Assembly (NCBI GenBank): GCA_963717945.1
Contig: CAVQXT010000007.1
Location: forward strand, 1,116,001 to 1,180,000
Direction of reading: 5' to 3'
DNA: 64,000 nt
From: FEN-299 sp963717945
GTDB taxonomy: Bacteria > Acidobacteriota > Vicinamibacteria > Vicinamibacterales > Fen-181
The number at the start of each line of letters is the position of its first letter. Position 1 is the first letter of the stretch. The translations under genes were made by a program, and so were the position numbers. The notes below the pieces were generated by a model. The model was not told where the DNA came from and did no database searches. It was given only the letters and a program-made list of their open reading frames with translations. Below, piece after piece: positions 54,757-63,414 of the stretch.

Positions 54757-55008
54757 CTACGCCGCGCAAGTCTGCTGCGCGGTCGGCCGGCCGAGCGTCC
54801 CGTCGGTCTGGCCGGTTCGAACGTAGCGGCCCGCACCGGTTCTCGTGAGGAACCGCAGGTCGACCAGCGCGGCCAGGACGGACTCCGACGTCAGGGCGTC
54901 GAGCGAGTAGAGCCGCTGGACCTGCTCGCGGGTGAGGCTCAGCCCCGGCATGTCGAGGTAGTCGCCGTGGATCGCCCGCGCGACCTGCTGGACGGGAATG
55001 GCGCTCAT
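54757..55008 (-). CDS. small protein, possible winged helix, under PHO-box control
   Basis: This encodes 83 residues from ATG 55008, with GGAG at 55015-55018; ATG 55020 would add four residues. The sequence has PGLSLTREQVQRLYSLDALTSESVLAALVDLRFLTRTGAGRYVR, which looks like a winged-helix fold with a beta-hairpin ending. The Gly/Thr-rich tail ends with a lone Cys. Family not recognised. Its promoter carries a clear PHO-box array, so it belongs to the phosphate response and may regulate it. Confidence 0.7.
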   Translation of the reverse strand: MSAIPVQQVARAIHGDYLDMPGLSLTREQVQRLYSLDALTSESVLAALVDLRFLTRTGAGRYVRTGQTDGTLGRPTAQQTCAA

Positions 55009-55027
55009 GCTGGACTCCATGGAGGCC

Positions 55028-55082
55028 AGTATGCAAGTGGGCCGTGTCGAAGTGGTGTGCGGGGCGTAAATTCCACGTAACG
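55028..55082 (-). promoter_or_regulatory. PHO-box array and -10 for small protein gene
   Basis: On the minus strand heptamers CGTTACG, ATTTACG, GCACACC and CGACACG have plus-strand starts at 55076, 55065, 55054 and 55043. CATACT (complement of 55028-55033) follows nine bases later. Confidence 0.72.
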
Positions 55083-55115
55083 GCCGGATCGGCGGCGGCG
55101 CCGCCGCGATCCCCC

Positions 55116-55316
55116 GTCGATGGCGATTTGACGGGACCGTTACACCGCCGAGACGGCGCGGTCGCGTCGCGGCCCCATGATCAAGTCACGGCGCGCGGAT
55201 AGGAACGAGCCAGCGGCGCCGATTCGACCACCCTCCCGCCCAGGACGCCGGACCGAACGAGCCCGGTTGTCGGTGTCGCCAGGGTCGCCCGCCACACATG
55301 TTGGCGGGTGACCCTC
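55116..55316 (+). ncRNA. candidate PHO-controlled small RNA
   Basis: Heptamers TTTGACG, CGTTACA and CGAGACG start at 55127, 55138 and 55149, with weaker units on either side (55116, 55160). CATGAT (55176-55181) lies nine bases after the last unit. A strong hairpin at 55282-55316 (AGGGTCGCCCGCCA against TGGCGGGTGACCCT, 7-base loop, one wobble) could end a transcript of about 125 bases. A 44-codon frame from ATG 55177 is Arg/Pro-rich and unconvincing. The rest of 55317-55482 holds nothing certain. Confidence 0.35.
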
Positions 55317-55482
55317 CTTCTCATCGGCGCCTGGATCGACCACCAGACGGCCGGACTGACTCGAAGGGGGGAACCGTGAGCCAGTGGGCAGCCTCGGATG
55401 TGCGTGTCGTCCCGAAGCGGGATCGTCGGGCCCAGGTCCGGCAGCCGGAGCCGCACGACCCGTCGGCAGGAGGGTTCGACGA

Positions 55483-57627
55483 TCAGCGGCGTTTGGCGGA
55501 GGACCGCCGGCTGGCCTCGCGGCGCGCGCGCTGCATGAGCGCCTGCTGCGCGCCGTCCTGGGCGGACGCCTGCGTCGAGCCCTGCGGCCGGCGCTGCACG
55601 TAGCTCCCGTCGGGCTGCATGTCCCAGGCGTTCCGGTGGTCGGCGAGGTAGAGGCGCAGAATCTCCCAGAGCTCCAGGCGAAGCGCCGCGTCGGCGACCG
55701 GTGCGACCACCTCGACTCTCGACTCCAGGTTTCGGTGCATCAGGTCGGCTGACCCGAGGTAGAACTCGCCGTCCACCTCGCGTTTCGCCCCGTTGCGGAA
55801 GTAGAAGATTCGCGAGTGCTCGAGGTAGCGGCCGATAACTGAAGTCAGGCGCAGAGTGTCACTCACCTCCGGCGCCGGTGCCAGGACCGAGAAGCCGCGG
55901 ACGATCAGGTCGACTGACACTCCGCCAAGCGCTGCCGCGTACAGCGCTCGGCAGACATCCCGATCCTCGAGCTGGTTCATCTTGGCGATGATGGCGGCCG
56001 GCCGGCCGGCCGCCTGGTGCGCCGTCTCCCGGTCGATCATCTCGAGGAACCGGCGCTTCATGTTCGCCGGCGCGACGAGCAGCGTCGGATAGTCCCGGCG
56101 GTGATTCCGGCCGGTCAGGTAGTTGAACACGTGGCCCAGGTCCGCCGTCAGCTCCGGCCGGCAGGTGAGCAGGCCGAGATCGACGTAGGTGCGCGCCGTG
56201 TCGTCGTGATAGTTGCCGGTGCCGATGTGCGCGTACGAACGCGCCTCGTTCCGCTCGCGCCGCACGACGAGCGCCGTCTTCGTGTGGGTCTTCAGCCCCT
56301 CCACGCCGTAGACGACGTGCACGCCGGCCTTCTCCATCCGTTTGGCGAGCTGGATGTTCTCCTGCTCGTCGAACCGCGCGGTGAGCTCCACCAGGCAGGC
56401 CACCTGCTTGCCGGCCTCGGCGGCCTGGACGAGCAGCGGCACGAACGGGCTGCTGTGGCCGGTGCGGTAGAACGTCATCTTGATGGCGAGGACGTCCGGA
56501 TCCTCGACGGCTTCCCGCACGAACCTCAGGACCGTCTCGTCGAACGAGTCGTAGGGGTGGTGGACCAGCAGGTCGCCGGCGCGGATGACGTCGAAGATGC
56601 TCTCCTGCTCGTCGCGCAGCCTCCTCGGCACGACCGGCCGCCAGGGCGGGTAGCGGAGATCGGAGACCGGGAGGCCGGCGATGGCCCGCAGGGACCGGTA
56701 CTCGAGCAGGCCGGGCATCTCGTAGACGTCCTCGTCGGCGATCTCGAGCTCCTCCATCAGCACGCGGCGAACCTCGGGGTCGGCGCCTACAGGCACCTCG
56801 AGCCGCACCACGCCTTCCATCCGCCGCGTCCGGACCCCTTCCTGAACGGCCGTCAGCAGGTCCGCCACCTCGTCGAAGTCGCTGTCGACGTCGGCGTTGC
56901 GCGTGACGCGGAACGGCGTGACGGCGCGAATGATCATGTCGGGAAACAGCGCCGACAGGTGCGGCGCAATCAGGTCCGCCAGGGGCACGAACCGCCAGGC
57001 CTTCTTGAAGGCGGGCGTCTCGAGCCGCACCCACTGCGGGAGCGAGTCCGGCACCTTGACCCGCGCAAAGGCCTGTTCCGACGACTCCGGGTCTTCGAGG
57101 ATGAGCCCGAGCGAGACCGACAGGTTGGAGATGAACGGAAACGGGTGCCCGACGTCCACTGAGAGGGGCGTCAACACCGGGAAGATCGTGCGCTCGAAGT
57201 GGGCCTCGGCGACGGCACGTTCCTCCGGGGTCAGATCGTTCCAGCCGAGCAGATGGATATCGCGCGCCGCGAGCGCGGGCCTGATGGCGTTGGCGTAGAT
57301 ATCGGCCTGGCTGGCGAGCAGGTCGGAGATGGTCGCACGCACCGAGGCCAGCAACCGGCCGGAGGCCGGCGTAAGCCCTTCGACGTCGGAACGGACTTGT
57401 TCGCGGAGCCCGAAGACGCGCTTCATCACGAACTCGTCGAGATTCGACGTGAAGATCGAGAGGAAGCCGAGGCGCTCGAGCAGCGGCGTTCGCTCGTCGG
57501 CCGCCTCGTGGAGCACGCGGCGGTTGAATTCGAGCCAGCCGAGATCCCGGTTCAGGAATTCGGCTTGCCCGTCAGGAGCCGCACGTTGCGGGTCTAGATC
57601 GGCCACGTCGGTCACCAATTCAGCCAT
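55483..57627 (-). CDS. ppk: polyphosphate kinase 1
   Basis: This encodes 714 residues. The N-terminal domain starts FLNRDLGWLEFNRRVLHEA. The head and two C-terminal phospholipase-D-like domains follow, with the autophosphorylated His expected in TYAHIGTGNYH-like ARSYAHIGTGNYHDDTA and the second His in DLMHRNLESRVEV. It makes polyphosphate from ATP reversibly at the membrane. CATAAT (complement of 57667-57672) is a likely -10, with no PHO array. It ends facing the possible small RNA. Confidence 0.96.
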   Translation of the reverse strand: MAELVTDVADLDPQRAAPDGQAEFLNRDLGWLEFNRRVLHEAADERTPLLERLGFLSIFTSNLDEFVMKRVFGLREQVRSDVEGLTPASGRLLASVRATISDLLASQADIYANAIRPALAARDIHLLGWNDLTPEERAVAEAHFERTIFPVLTPLSVDVGHPFPFISNLSVSLGLILEDPESSEQAFARVKVPDSLPQWVRLETPAFKKAWRFVPLADLIAPHLSALFPDMIIRAVTPFRVTRNADVDSDFDEVADLLTAVQEGVRTRRMEGVVRLEVPVGADPEVRRVLMEELEIADEDVYEMPGLLEYRSLRAIAGLPVSDLRYPPWRPVVPRRLRDEQESIFDVIRAGDLLVHHPYDSFDETVLRFVREAVEDPDVLAIKMTFYRTGHSSPFVPLLVQAAEAGKQVACLVELTARFDEQENIQLAKRMEKAGVHVVYGVEGLKTHTKTALVVRRERNEARSYAHIGTGNYHDDTARTYVDLGLLTCRPELTADLGHVFNYLTGRNHRRDYPTLLVAPANMKRRFLEMIDRETAHQAAGRPAAIIAKMNQLEDRDVCRALYAAALGGVSVDLIVRGFSVLAPAPEVSDTLRLTSVIGRYLEHSRIFYFRNGAKREVDGEFYLGSADLMHRNLESRVEVVAPVADAALRLELWEILRLYLADHRNAWDMQPDGSYVQRRPQGSTQASAQDGAQQALMQRARREASRRSSAKRR

Positions 57628-57717
57628 AGGCGGGATTCGGACTGGCGCGCCAGCCTACAAACCACAATTATGGCACAGCCGGACGGCACGTGCCCTGGCC
57701 GGGCTCGTACATACATC

Positions 57718-57747
57718 GAGCCGGACGGGTTGGCGATCGTCCGGCTC
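57718..57747 (-). terminator. hairpin after pstS1
   Basis: GAGCCGGACG (57718-57727) pairs perfectly with CGTCCGGCTC (57738-57747) around ten bases, downstream of the pstS1 stop. It separates the porin-pstS1 transcript from ppk. Confidence 0.6.
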
Positions 57748-57772
57748 GTTACCGAATCGCCGAACGGGCCGT

Positions 57773-58825
57773 TTACAGCCGGATCTTCTTCAGCGCTTCC
57801 ATCTCGAGCCGGACGACGCTCTCCGGCAGCGGCGCGTAGCCGAGGTCCTTGGTGTACCTCTGCCCGTCGGTCAGCGCCCACTTCATGAACTCGACCATCG
57901 TCTTCGCCGAGGCCCTGTCCTTCGGGTTCACGTAGAAGAGCATCCACGTGAACGAGGAGATCGGGTAGGCCCCGTCGCCCGGCGCGTTGGTGATCGAAAC
58001 GCGGAAGTCGGCCGGCATCGCGTTGGCCGCTGCGGCGGCGGCGGCCGTGACGCCGTCGATCGACGCGCGCAGGAACTTGCCCGACGCGTTCTGGACGTAG
58101 CCGTAGTCGATCTGGTTCTGGAGCGCGTAGATGAGCTCGACGTACCCGATGGCGCCCGGCGTCTGCTTGACCAGGCCGGCCACGCCCGGGTTCCCCTTGC
58201 CGCCGAGGCCCACGGGCCAGTTGAGCGCGGTGTTGACGCCCACGCGCTTCTTCCACTCGGGCGACACCTTCGCGAGGTAGTCGGCCCAGATGTACGTCGT
58301 GCCGGAGCCGTCCGACCGGTGGACCACCACGATGTCACTGCCCGGCAGGGTGACGCCAGGGTTCAACTTGGTGATGGCGGGGTCGTTCCACTTCGTGATC
58401 TTCCCCATGAAGATGTCGGCCAGCACCGGCCCGGTGAACTTCAGCTCCGCGCTCACGCCCTCGATGTTGTACACGGGGACCACCCCGCCGAGCACCGTCG
58501 GGAAGTGGAGGATGGCGCCGGGCGCGGCGGCGAGCTGTTCGTTGGTCATCGGCCCGTCGGTCGCGCCGAAGAACACCGTCTGGGCGGTCATCTGCCGGAT
58601 GCCGCCGCCCGAGCCGATGCCCTGGTAGTTGATCTGCACGTTGGGGTGCAGCTTGTTGTACTCGCTGAACCACTTGGTGTAGATGGGCTCGGGGAACGTC
58701 GCCCCGGCCCCGCTGATCTGCTGGGCCTGCGCGAGCGCGGGGATGCCGAGGAGTCCGGCGGTCAAGAGAACCGACGCGGCGCGGAGCACCGCGCGGCGAC
58801 GAACGAGGCTGAAATCGAAGCTCAT
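57773..58825 (-). CDS. pstS: phosphate-binding protein PstS1
   Basis: This encodes 350 residues with a Sec signal peptide ending GIPALAQA, so it is free in the periplasm. Phosphate-site elements are SGAGATFPEPIYTKWF, GSGGGIRQM, FFGATDGPM and HRSDGSGTTYIWADYL. It lies 13 bases after the porin gene on the same strand, and the two form one PHO-box-controlled unit. It probably delivers phosphate to PstC1-A1, which lack a local binding protein. Confidence 0.95.
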   Translation of the reverse strand: MSFDFSLVRRRAVLRAASVLLTAGLLGIPALAQAQQISGAGATFPEPIYTKWFSEYNKLHPNVQINYQGIGSGGGIRQMTAQTVFFGATDGPMTNEQLAAAPGAILHFPTVLGGVVPVYNIEGVSAELKFTGPVLADIFMGKITKWNDPAITKLNPGVTLPGSDIVVVHRSDGSGTTYIWADYLAKVSPEWKKRVGVNTALNWPVGLGGKGNPGVAGLVKQTPGAIGYVELIYALQNQIDYGYVQNASGKFLRASIDGVTAAAAAAANAMPADFRVSITNAPGDGAYPISSFTWMLFYVNPKDRASAKTMVEFMKWALTDGQRYTKDLGYAPLPESVVRLEMEALKKIRL

Positions 58826-58838
58826 GGTTCGATGTCTC

Positions 58839-60014
58839 CTAGAAGTTGATCAGGGTGTGCACGTAGAACTTCCTTGCCGTGGGCTTGCCCGGCGTCCACC
58901 CGGTGTACGTCGTGCTGTCCACGTCGAAGAGAATGGCGGCCGACACGCTGCCCTCGTGCGGGAACCAGTAGGCCACGCCGCCGATCCACCGCGCCTCCAG
59001 GCCGTCAGGCGACGTGATCGTCGTCCCCCCGCTCACCGCGCCCCCGGGCTTCATGTGGTCGTAGCGGACGAGCGCCTCGATCGACGAGCCGTTGGCGTAC
59101 ACCTTTTTCGGCGTGGCCCAGACCGCGATGCCGGTGCCCTTGAGCGTTGGGTTCAGATCCACGCCGTCGGTGAGGGCGGACGACGCCTTGTCGGAGGTCT
59201 TCAGGTAATCGACGCCGACGTTGACGTAAGGGTGCTCGTAGGAGGTCTGGAGGACGTAGCGTCTCCTCTCGGCGTCCTGCATGTAGTTGTCGACGTCGGC
59301 GAACCCCGTCAGGCGCCAGCCCTTCAGCAGCGGCTGCCTTGGAAGGGGGCGGAAGCTCAGCCGCGCCATGAGGGCCTTCTGGTTGTTCGATTCGGCCTTG
59401 GAGTAGCTCTCACCGTTGTAGTAGCCCACGTGGAAGTCGCCGTAGTTGTTCGGCAGCGCGCTGTGGAAGCTGACGCCGAAGTCGGACGAGGAAAGGTAGC
59501 CCTCGCGGTCGGCGAAGGTCGGGCCTTGGAACCGGTAACGGTATACGCCCTCGGTGTAGTCGATGAAGGGCGTCTGCTGAAGCCCTATCCGGACCCACGA
59601 CCCCTTGGGGAGCCAGTCGTCGAGGTTGACCTGGGCGAAAGCGTACTTCAGCCGGAAGGTCAGGCTCCCGCTGAGCGAGCTGCCCGCGCCGCTCTCGCGC
59701 GTCACGTCGGGCGTGATGCGGAAGGCGATCAGGTGCGAGACGTTGCCCGTGATGTTGATGTAGGCGCGGCTCACGTTGAAGGAACTCGGGTTGATGATGT
59801 TCCCGGCCGCGTCTGTGGAGGTCGGCTGCGACTGGTAGGTGTAGTCGGAGAAGATGGTCGCGCCGACCTTGACCGAAGGGGTATCGTTCGGCGGGGTGTA
59901 GCCGGCGGCCGGCGTCACCTGGGCGACGGCGGCCGGGGCGGTCGCAAACAGCATGGCGCCGGCCAGGGTGGCGGCGCACCAGCGAGAGCAGCGGGCAAAC
60001 AATGCGTGGTCCAT
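58839..60014 (-). CDS. phosphate-selective porin OprP/OprO-like
   Basis: This encodes 391 residues with a signal peptide ending AAVAQ. The body is alternating beta strands ending in a terminal aromatic/hydrophobic strand (KFYVHTLINF), typical of outer-membrane barrels. Segments such as KYAFAQVNLDDWLPKGSWVRIGLQQTPFIDYTEGVYRYRF match the Porin_O_P family. It would let phosphate cross the outer membrane to PstS1. A PHO-box promoter drives it. Confidence 0.88.
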   Translation of the reverse strand: MDHALFARCSRWCAATLAGAMLFATAPAAVAQVTPAAGYTPPNDTPSVKVGATIFSDYTYQSQPTSTDAAGNIINPSSFNVSRAYINITGNVSHLIAFRITPDVTRESGAGSSLSGSLTFRLKYAFAQVNLDDWLPKGSWVRIGLQQTPFIDYTEGVYRYRFQGPTFADREGYLSSSDFGVSFHSALPNNYGDFHVGYYNGESYSKAESNNQKALMARLSFRPLPRQPLLKGWRLTGFADVDNYMQDAERRRYVLQTSYEHPYVNVGVDYLKTSDKASSALTDGVDLNPTLKGTGIAVWATPKKVYANGSSIEALVRYDHMKPGGAVSGGTTITSPDGLEARWIGGVAYWFPHEGSVSAAILFDVDSTTYTGWTPGKPTARKFYVHTLINF

Positions 60015-60068
60015 CTGGCCTCAAACTCCTTTGTGTGGCGCGGCGCGGCGCGCCGGCACTTGGACCCC

Positions 60069-60123
60069 AGCATATGGGCCGCCTGTGTCGGCCAGGGAAC
60101 AGCGATGTTACCTGCCGGTTAAT
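60069..60123 (-). promoter_or_regulatory. PHO-box array and -10 for porin-pstS1
   Basis: On the minus strand heptamers ATTAACC, GGTAACA, TGTTCCC and CGACACA have plus-strand starts at 60117, 60106, 60095 and 60084. TATGCT (complement of 60069-60074) follows nine bases later, with a leader of about 48 bases. Confidence 0.78.
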
Positions 60124-60149
60124 TCTGCGGGCCCTGGCGGAGGGGAGGG

Positions 60150-61758
60150 CTACCGCCGCGCGCGACGACGGCCGGGCGCAGCGCGGGGGGGCGAGGAGGC
60201 CCCGACCGGTTCCGCGTGATCTTCGTCGAGGACTTCGATGGCGATCGTTGTGCCGAGGACCTTCTCGAGGGGAGCCAGGTGGCGCGACGCGGCCCAGCGC
60301 TCGAGTTCGGCAGGGCCATGGGAACGCAGGATCAGGCGGCAACCGCGATCGGCGAGCTGAAGCTCCACCCGGTCGACGACCTGGCCGTGGCTGCGATCCA
60401 GGCTCTCGGCGACGCGCAAGATCGCCGCGCCCGCGCGCACCGCCCGCCGCGCCGGCGCGGGCAGCGACATCAACGACCCGTTCGACTTCTTCAGGCGGCC
60501 CCGGCGATGGGACAGGGCGAGCAGGGCGATCGCCTCGACGTCCTCCGGCTCGAACCCGCGAAGACCGCCCTCGCGGATGAGATAGTACCGAGTGCTTGTG
60601 ATGGTTCAGATACGAAATGTGGCCGCCGATGTCGTGCAGCAGCGCCGCGTATTCGAGCCATTCGCGGGCACGGTCCCCCAGGCGATGAATGCCGCGGCTC
60701 TGGTCGAACAGCGACAGCGCCAGCCGAGCGACGTGCTCGGCGTGTTCGGGGTACCAGCGGCACCGCTCGCCGAGCTCGACCACGCTGCGCCGCCGGATGT
60801 CGGGATATCGCTCGACGCGGGCGATCTTCTTGTGGTTCCGGTCGATGAAATCCAGAATCAGGCCTTCGCGCAGCGCGAGGTCGGACAGCGTGATCTCCTT
60901 GGCGCCGAGGAGCCGGATCACGGTATCGAGCAGGATCGCGCCCGCCACCACGAGGTCGGTGCGGCGCGAGTCGAGCCCCGGCAGCCGAAGACGGTGCCGC
61001 ATGTCGAGGCCGACCACCTGTTTGCGGACCTTGTGCACCGCCTTGGCGGGGATCCGGGTGTGGTGAATGGTGTCGCTGTCGAACAGGCGGCGCCCCGCGA
61101 CGACGATCTCTCCAAGGCTGAGGCTGGTCCCCGACGTGGCAATCACCCGCGTGAATCCGGCCGACTTCACCTGCCTGGCGAACGACTGGAATTCCGATCG
61201 GACGTGCTTGACGATCTTCCGTTCGTCGCCCTTCGACAGGGGGTCGGTCGTCACGTACCGGTCGGTGAGCCGGATGACGCCCAGCGGAAAGCTGCGGGCG
61301 AGGTGCGCCGCGGCGGCCGTGCCGAGGGTCACCTCCATCGACCCTCCGCCGATGTCCACGACGACGGTGGTCCCGTTGGCGGCGTCCACGCCGTAGACGG
61401 CGGCCTTGTGAATGAGCCGGGCCTCCTCGATGCCCGAGATGACGCGCGGCCTGATCCCGGTGCGCTCGGCGACGGCCGCCAGGAACTCGCCGCCATTGCG
61501 GGCTTCGCGCACGCCGCTGGTGGCCGCCGCCAGGATCTCGTCCACCTGCCGCGACTCGGCGAGTTGCTTGAAGCGGCTCAACGTCTCGATGGCCGTTTCC
61601 ACCGCCGCGGGCGCCAGCATGCGCCCGCCAAGGCCGCCGGCGCCGAGCCGGACCATCTCTTTCTCCCGGTCCACGACCTCGAAGGACAAGTCCGCCTTTA
61701 CCTGGGCCACGATCATGTGGATCGAATTGGTGCCGATGTCGATGGCGGCAAGGCGCAT
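60150..61758 (-). pseudogene. ppx: exopolyphosphatase Ppx/GppA with single-base frameshift
   Basis: From ATG 61758 the frame encodes the ASKHA ATPase-like fold (AAIDIGTNSIHMIVAQV, VDIGGGSMEV, ATSGTS) and an HD-like part with LLHDIGGHISYLNHHKHS. There an extra base (C at plus-strand 60588) shifts the frame. The other frame continues from YYLIREGGLRGF to a stop at 60150 and encodes the usual C-terminal domain (ILRVAESLDRSHGQVV). The joined product would have about 535 residues, normal for Ppx. Unshifted, the frame runs into the porin gene as a 782-residue read-through. The enzyme degrades polyphosphate. This may be a mutation, programmed shift or sequence error. Confidence 0.88.
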
Positions 61759-61862
61759 GGGTGACGGGTCCCGCCCGGCGCGGCTCGGCTACCGGGCTGC
61801 CGCCATGTTACCCTAACGCTGGGCGGGCCGGGACTCTCGGTTGTCCGCGGTCCCCGCGGAGG

Positions 61863-62864
61863 ATGATGAGAATTCCGGCGGTGCAGCGCGCCCTGGAGCG
61901 CCGCGTTCGCGCCCTCGAGCGTGACCTCCCGGCTGCGCTCGGAGGCGACGTCGAAGCGCTGCATCGCTCGCGCGTGGCCTCGCGCCGGCTGCGCGAGATC
62001 CTGCCGGTGCTCGGCCTCGAGCGCGGCGCGGGCCGCCAGGCTCCCGTCCGGAAGCTCCAGCGCCGCCTGCAATTTCTCACCTCGGCCCTTGGCGGGGTCA
62101 GGGAGCTGGACGTCTCCCTCGGCATCCTCGACCAGCTCCGACACGGTTATCCGGACCTCGACCAAGTCCTCGGGCGCGTCAGGTCAGCCATCGACGCCGA
62201 GCGCCGCGAGTCCCAGCAGGACATGGTGAGGCAGGTCGAGGAGGCTCAGGCCGTCGCCATGCTGGAGGACCTTTCGAGGCTGGTCTCGGCCGCCGGCCGT
62301 ACGTCGCGCGAGACGCGCGCGACGCTGCTGAGGCGACGCCTTTCGCGCCGAACCGACAGGCTCGATGCGGCCGTGGCGGAAGCCGGCTCGTTGTTCGCCT
62401 TCGATCGGCTCCACCAGGTGCGGATCGCGGCCAAGAAGCTCAGGTACGTGCTCGAGCTGGTTCACGAGTTCGGCCGGGTCCCGACGCGTCGGTTCGCGGG
62501 CGTGCTCAAACAGTTCCAGGATCTGCTCGGCCGGCTCCACGACCTGGAGGTGGTGGCCGGCGACATCCAGCGCGAGCGCGGCGCGGAAGCGCGGCGGCAC
62601 GCCGCCGAGTTCGACCGCGTCACCAGCCTGCTCGAGCGCGAGATGCGCGAGTTGCACGCGAGCTATCTGGCGCGCGTCCACCTGCTTGCTCCCGTCATCT
62701 CGGGTTGTCGTGGGGAAGTCGGCCGGCGACTGGGGAGCGCCGGGGGCGGCGCGCCCGCACGAAGGAGGCAGCCATGGCCGCCAGCTACAGCCTTTACATC
62801 GTCCGACACGCCATCGCGGCGGAGCGCGGCCCGGAGTACCCGGACGACACGCAGCGCCCGCTGA
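61863..62864 (+). CDS. CHAD domain protein
   Basis: This encodes 333 residues from ATG 61863 (61866 possible), with GCGGAGG just upstream. The helical CHAD domain has repeated basic and His motifs: ALHRSRVASRRLREILPVLGLE and LHQVRIAAKKLRYVLELVHEF. These bind polyphosphate. It is divergent from ppx by 104 bases and overlaps sixA by 91 bases, so the last 50 residues are a shadow of sixA and the real end may be earlier. It probably tethers or organises polyphosphate granules. Confidence 0.85.
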   Translation: MMRIPAVQRALERRVRALERDLPAALGGDVEALHRSRVASRRLREILPVLGLERGAGRQAPVRKLQRRLQFLTSALGGVRELDVSLGILDQLRHGYPDLDQVLGRVRSAIDAERRESQQDMVRQVEEAQAVAMLEDLSRLVSAAGRTSRETRATLLRRRLSRRTDRLDAAVAEAGSLFAFDRLHQVRIAAKKLRYVLELVHEFGRVPTRRFAGVLKQFQDLLGRLHDLEVVAGDIQRERGAEARRHAAEFDRVTSLLEREMRELHASYLARVHLLAPVISGCRGEVGRRLGSAGGGAPARRRQPWPPATAFTSSDTPSRRSAARSTRTTRSAR

Positions 62865-63286
62865 CCGATGACGGCATCTCGCGATTCCGAAAAGTCGTCG
62901 CCGGGTTGGGTGACCTCGATGTCGAGGTCGATCTGATCCTGACGAGCCCGCTGCTGCGGGCCCGGCAGACCGCCGACCTGCTGTCGAAGGGCCTCAGCGG
63001 ACATCCGTCCGTCGTCGAAACCGGCGCGCTGTCGCCGGACGCCGCCTACAAGGACCTGACGTCCGAGCTCCGCCGGCACGCCCGGAGGAGCAGCGTGGCG
63101 CTGGTCGGCCACGAGCCCTCGCTCGGCGAAATCGCGGCGCGGCTGGTGGGCTGCCCGGGTCGATTCGACTTCCGCAAGGGCGGCGTGTGCCGGATCGACG
63201 TCACCCGTCTCCCGCCAACCGTCCCGGGTCACCTGCAGTGGTTCGCGCCTCCCAGGATGCTCGTCCGGGTCCGCGGACCGCGATAA
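62774..63286 (+). CDS. sixA: phosphohistidine phosphatase SixA-like
   Basis: This encodes 170 residues from ATG 62774, with AAGGAGG at about 62762. The histidine-phosphatase motif is VRHAIAAERG (phospho-accepting His in RHA), with SPLLRARQTAD and the second His in GHEPSLG. SixA removes phosphate from His of phosphotransfer proteins. It overlaps the CHAD gene, as often in polyphosphate-linked clusters. Confidence 0.9.
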   Translation: MAASYSLYIVRHAIAAERGPEYPDDTQRPLTDDGISRFRKVVAGLGDLDVEVDLILTSPLLRARQTADLLSKGLSGHPSVVETGALSPDAAYKDLTSELRRHARRSSVALVGHEPSLGEIAARLVGCPGRFDFRKGGVCRIDVTRLPPTVPGHLQWFAPPRMLVRVRGPR

Positions 63287-63414
63287 CCAGGCAACGGGGC
63301 GCCGGGGCGCCCCGCGCATCGATCCGGCAGCCCATTGAGGCTATACTGCTGGCGAGCCCCTATTGGTGGTGTACGGTGGTGCCCGGTCCTCAGGCGTCAG
63401 TGGAAGGTATCCGA

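Noticed and set aside
55376..55603. GTG-started frame with a good ribosome-binding sequence (AAGGGGGGAACC)
   Set aside because: It overlaps the 3' end of ppk by 120 bases and the last part has Cys-rich shadow composition; may be chance.
57741..57777. CGTTACC and GTTTACA words near the end of pstS1
   Set aside because: They are 24 bases apart, not a multiple of 11, and lie at a gene end, so not a PHO-type array.
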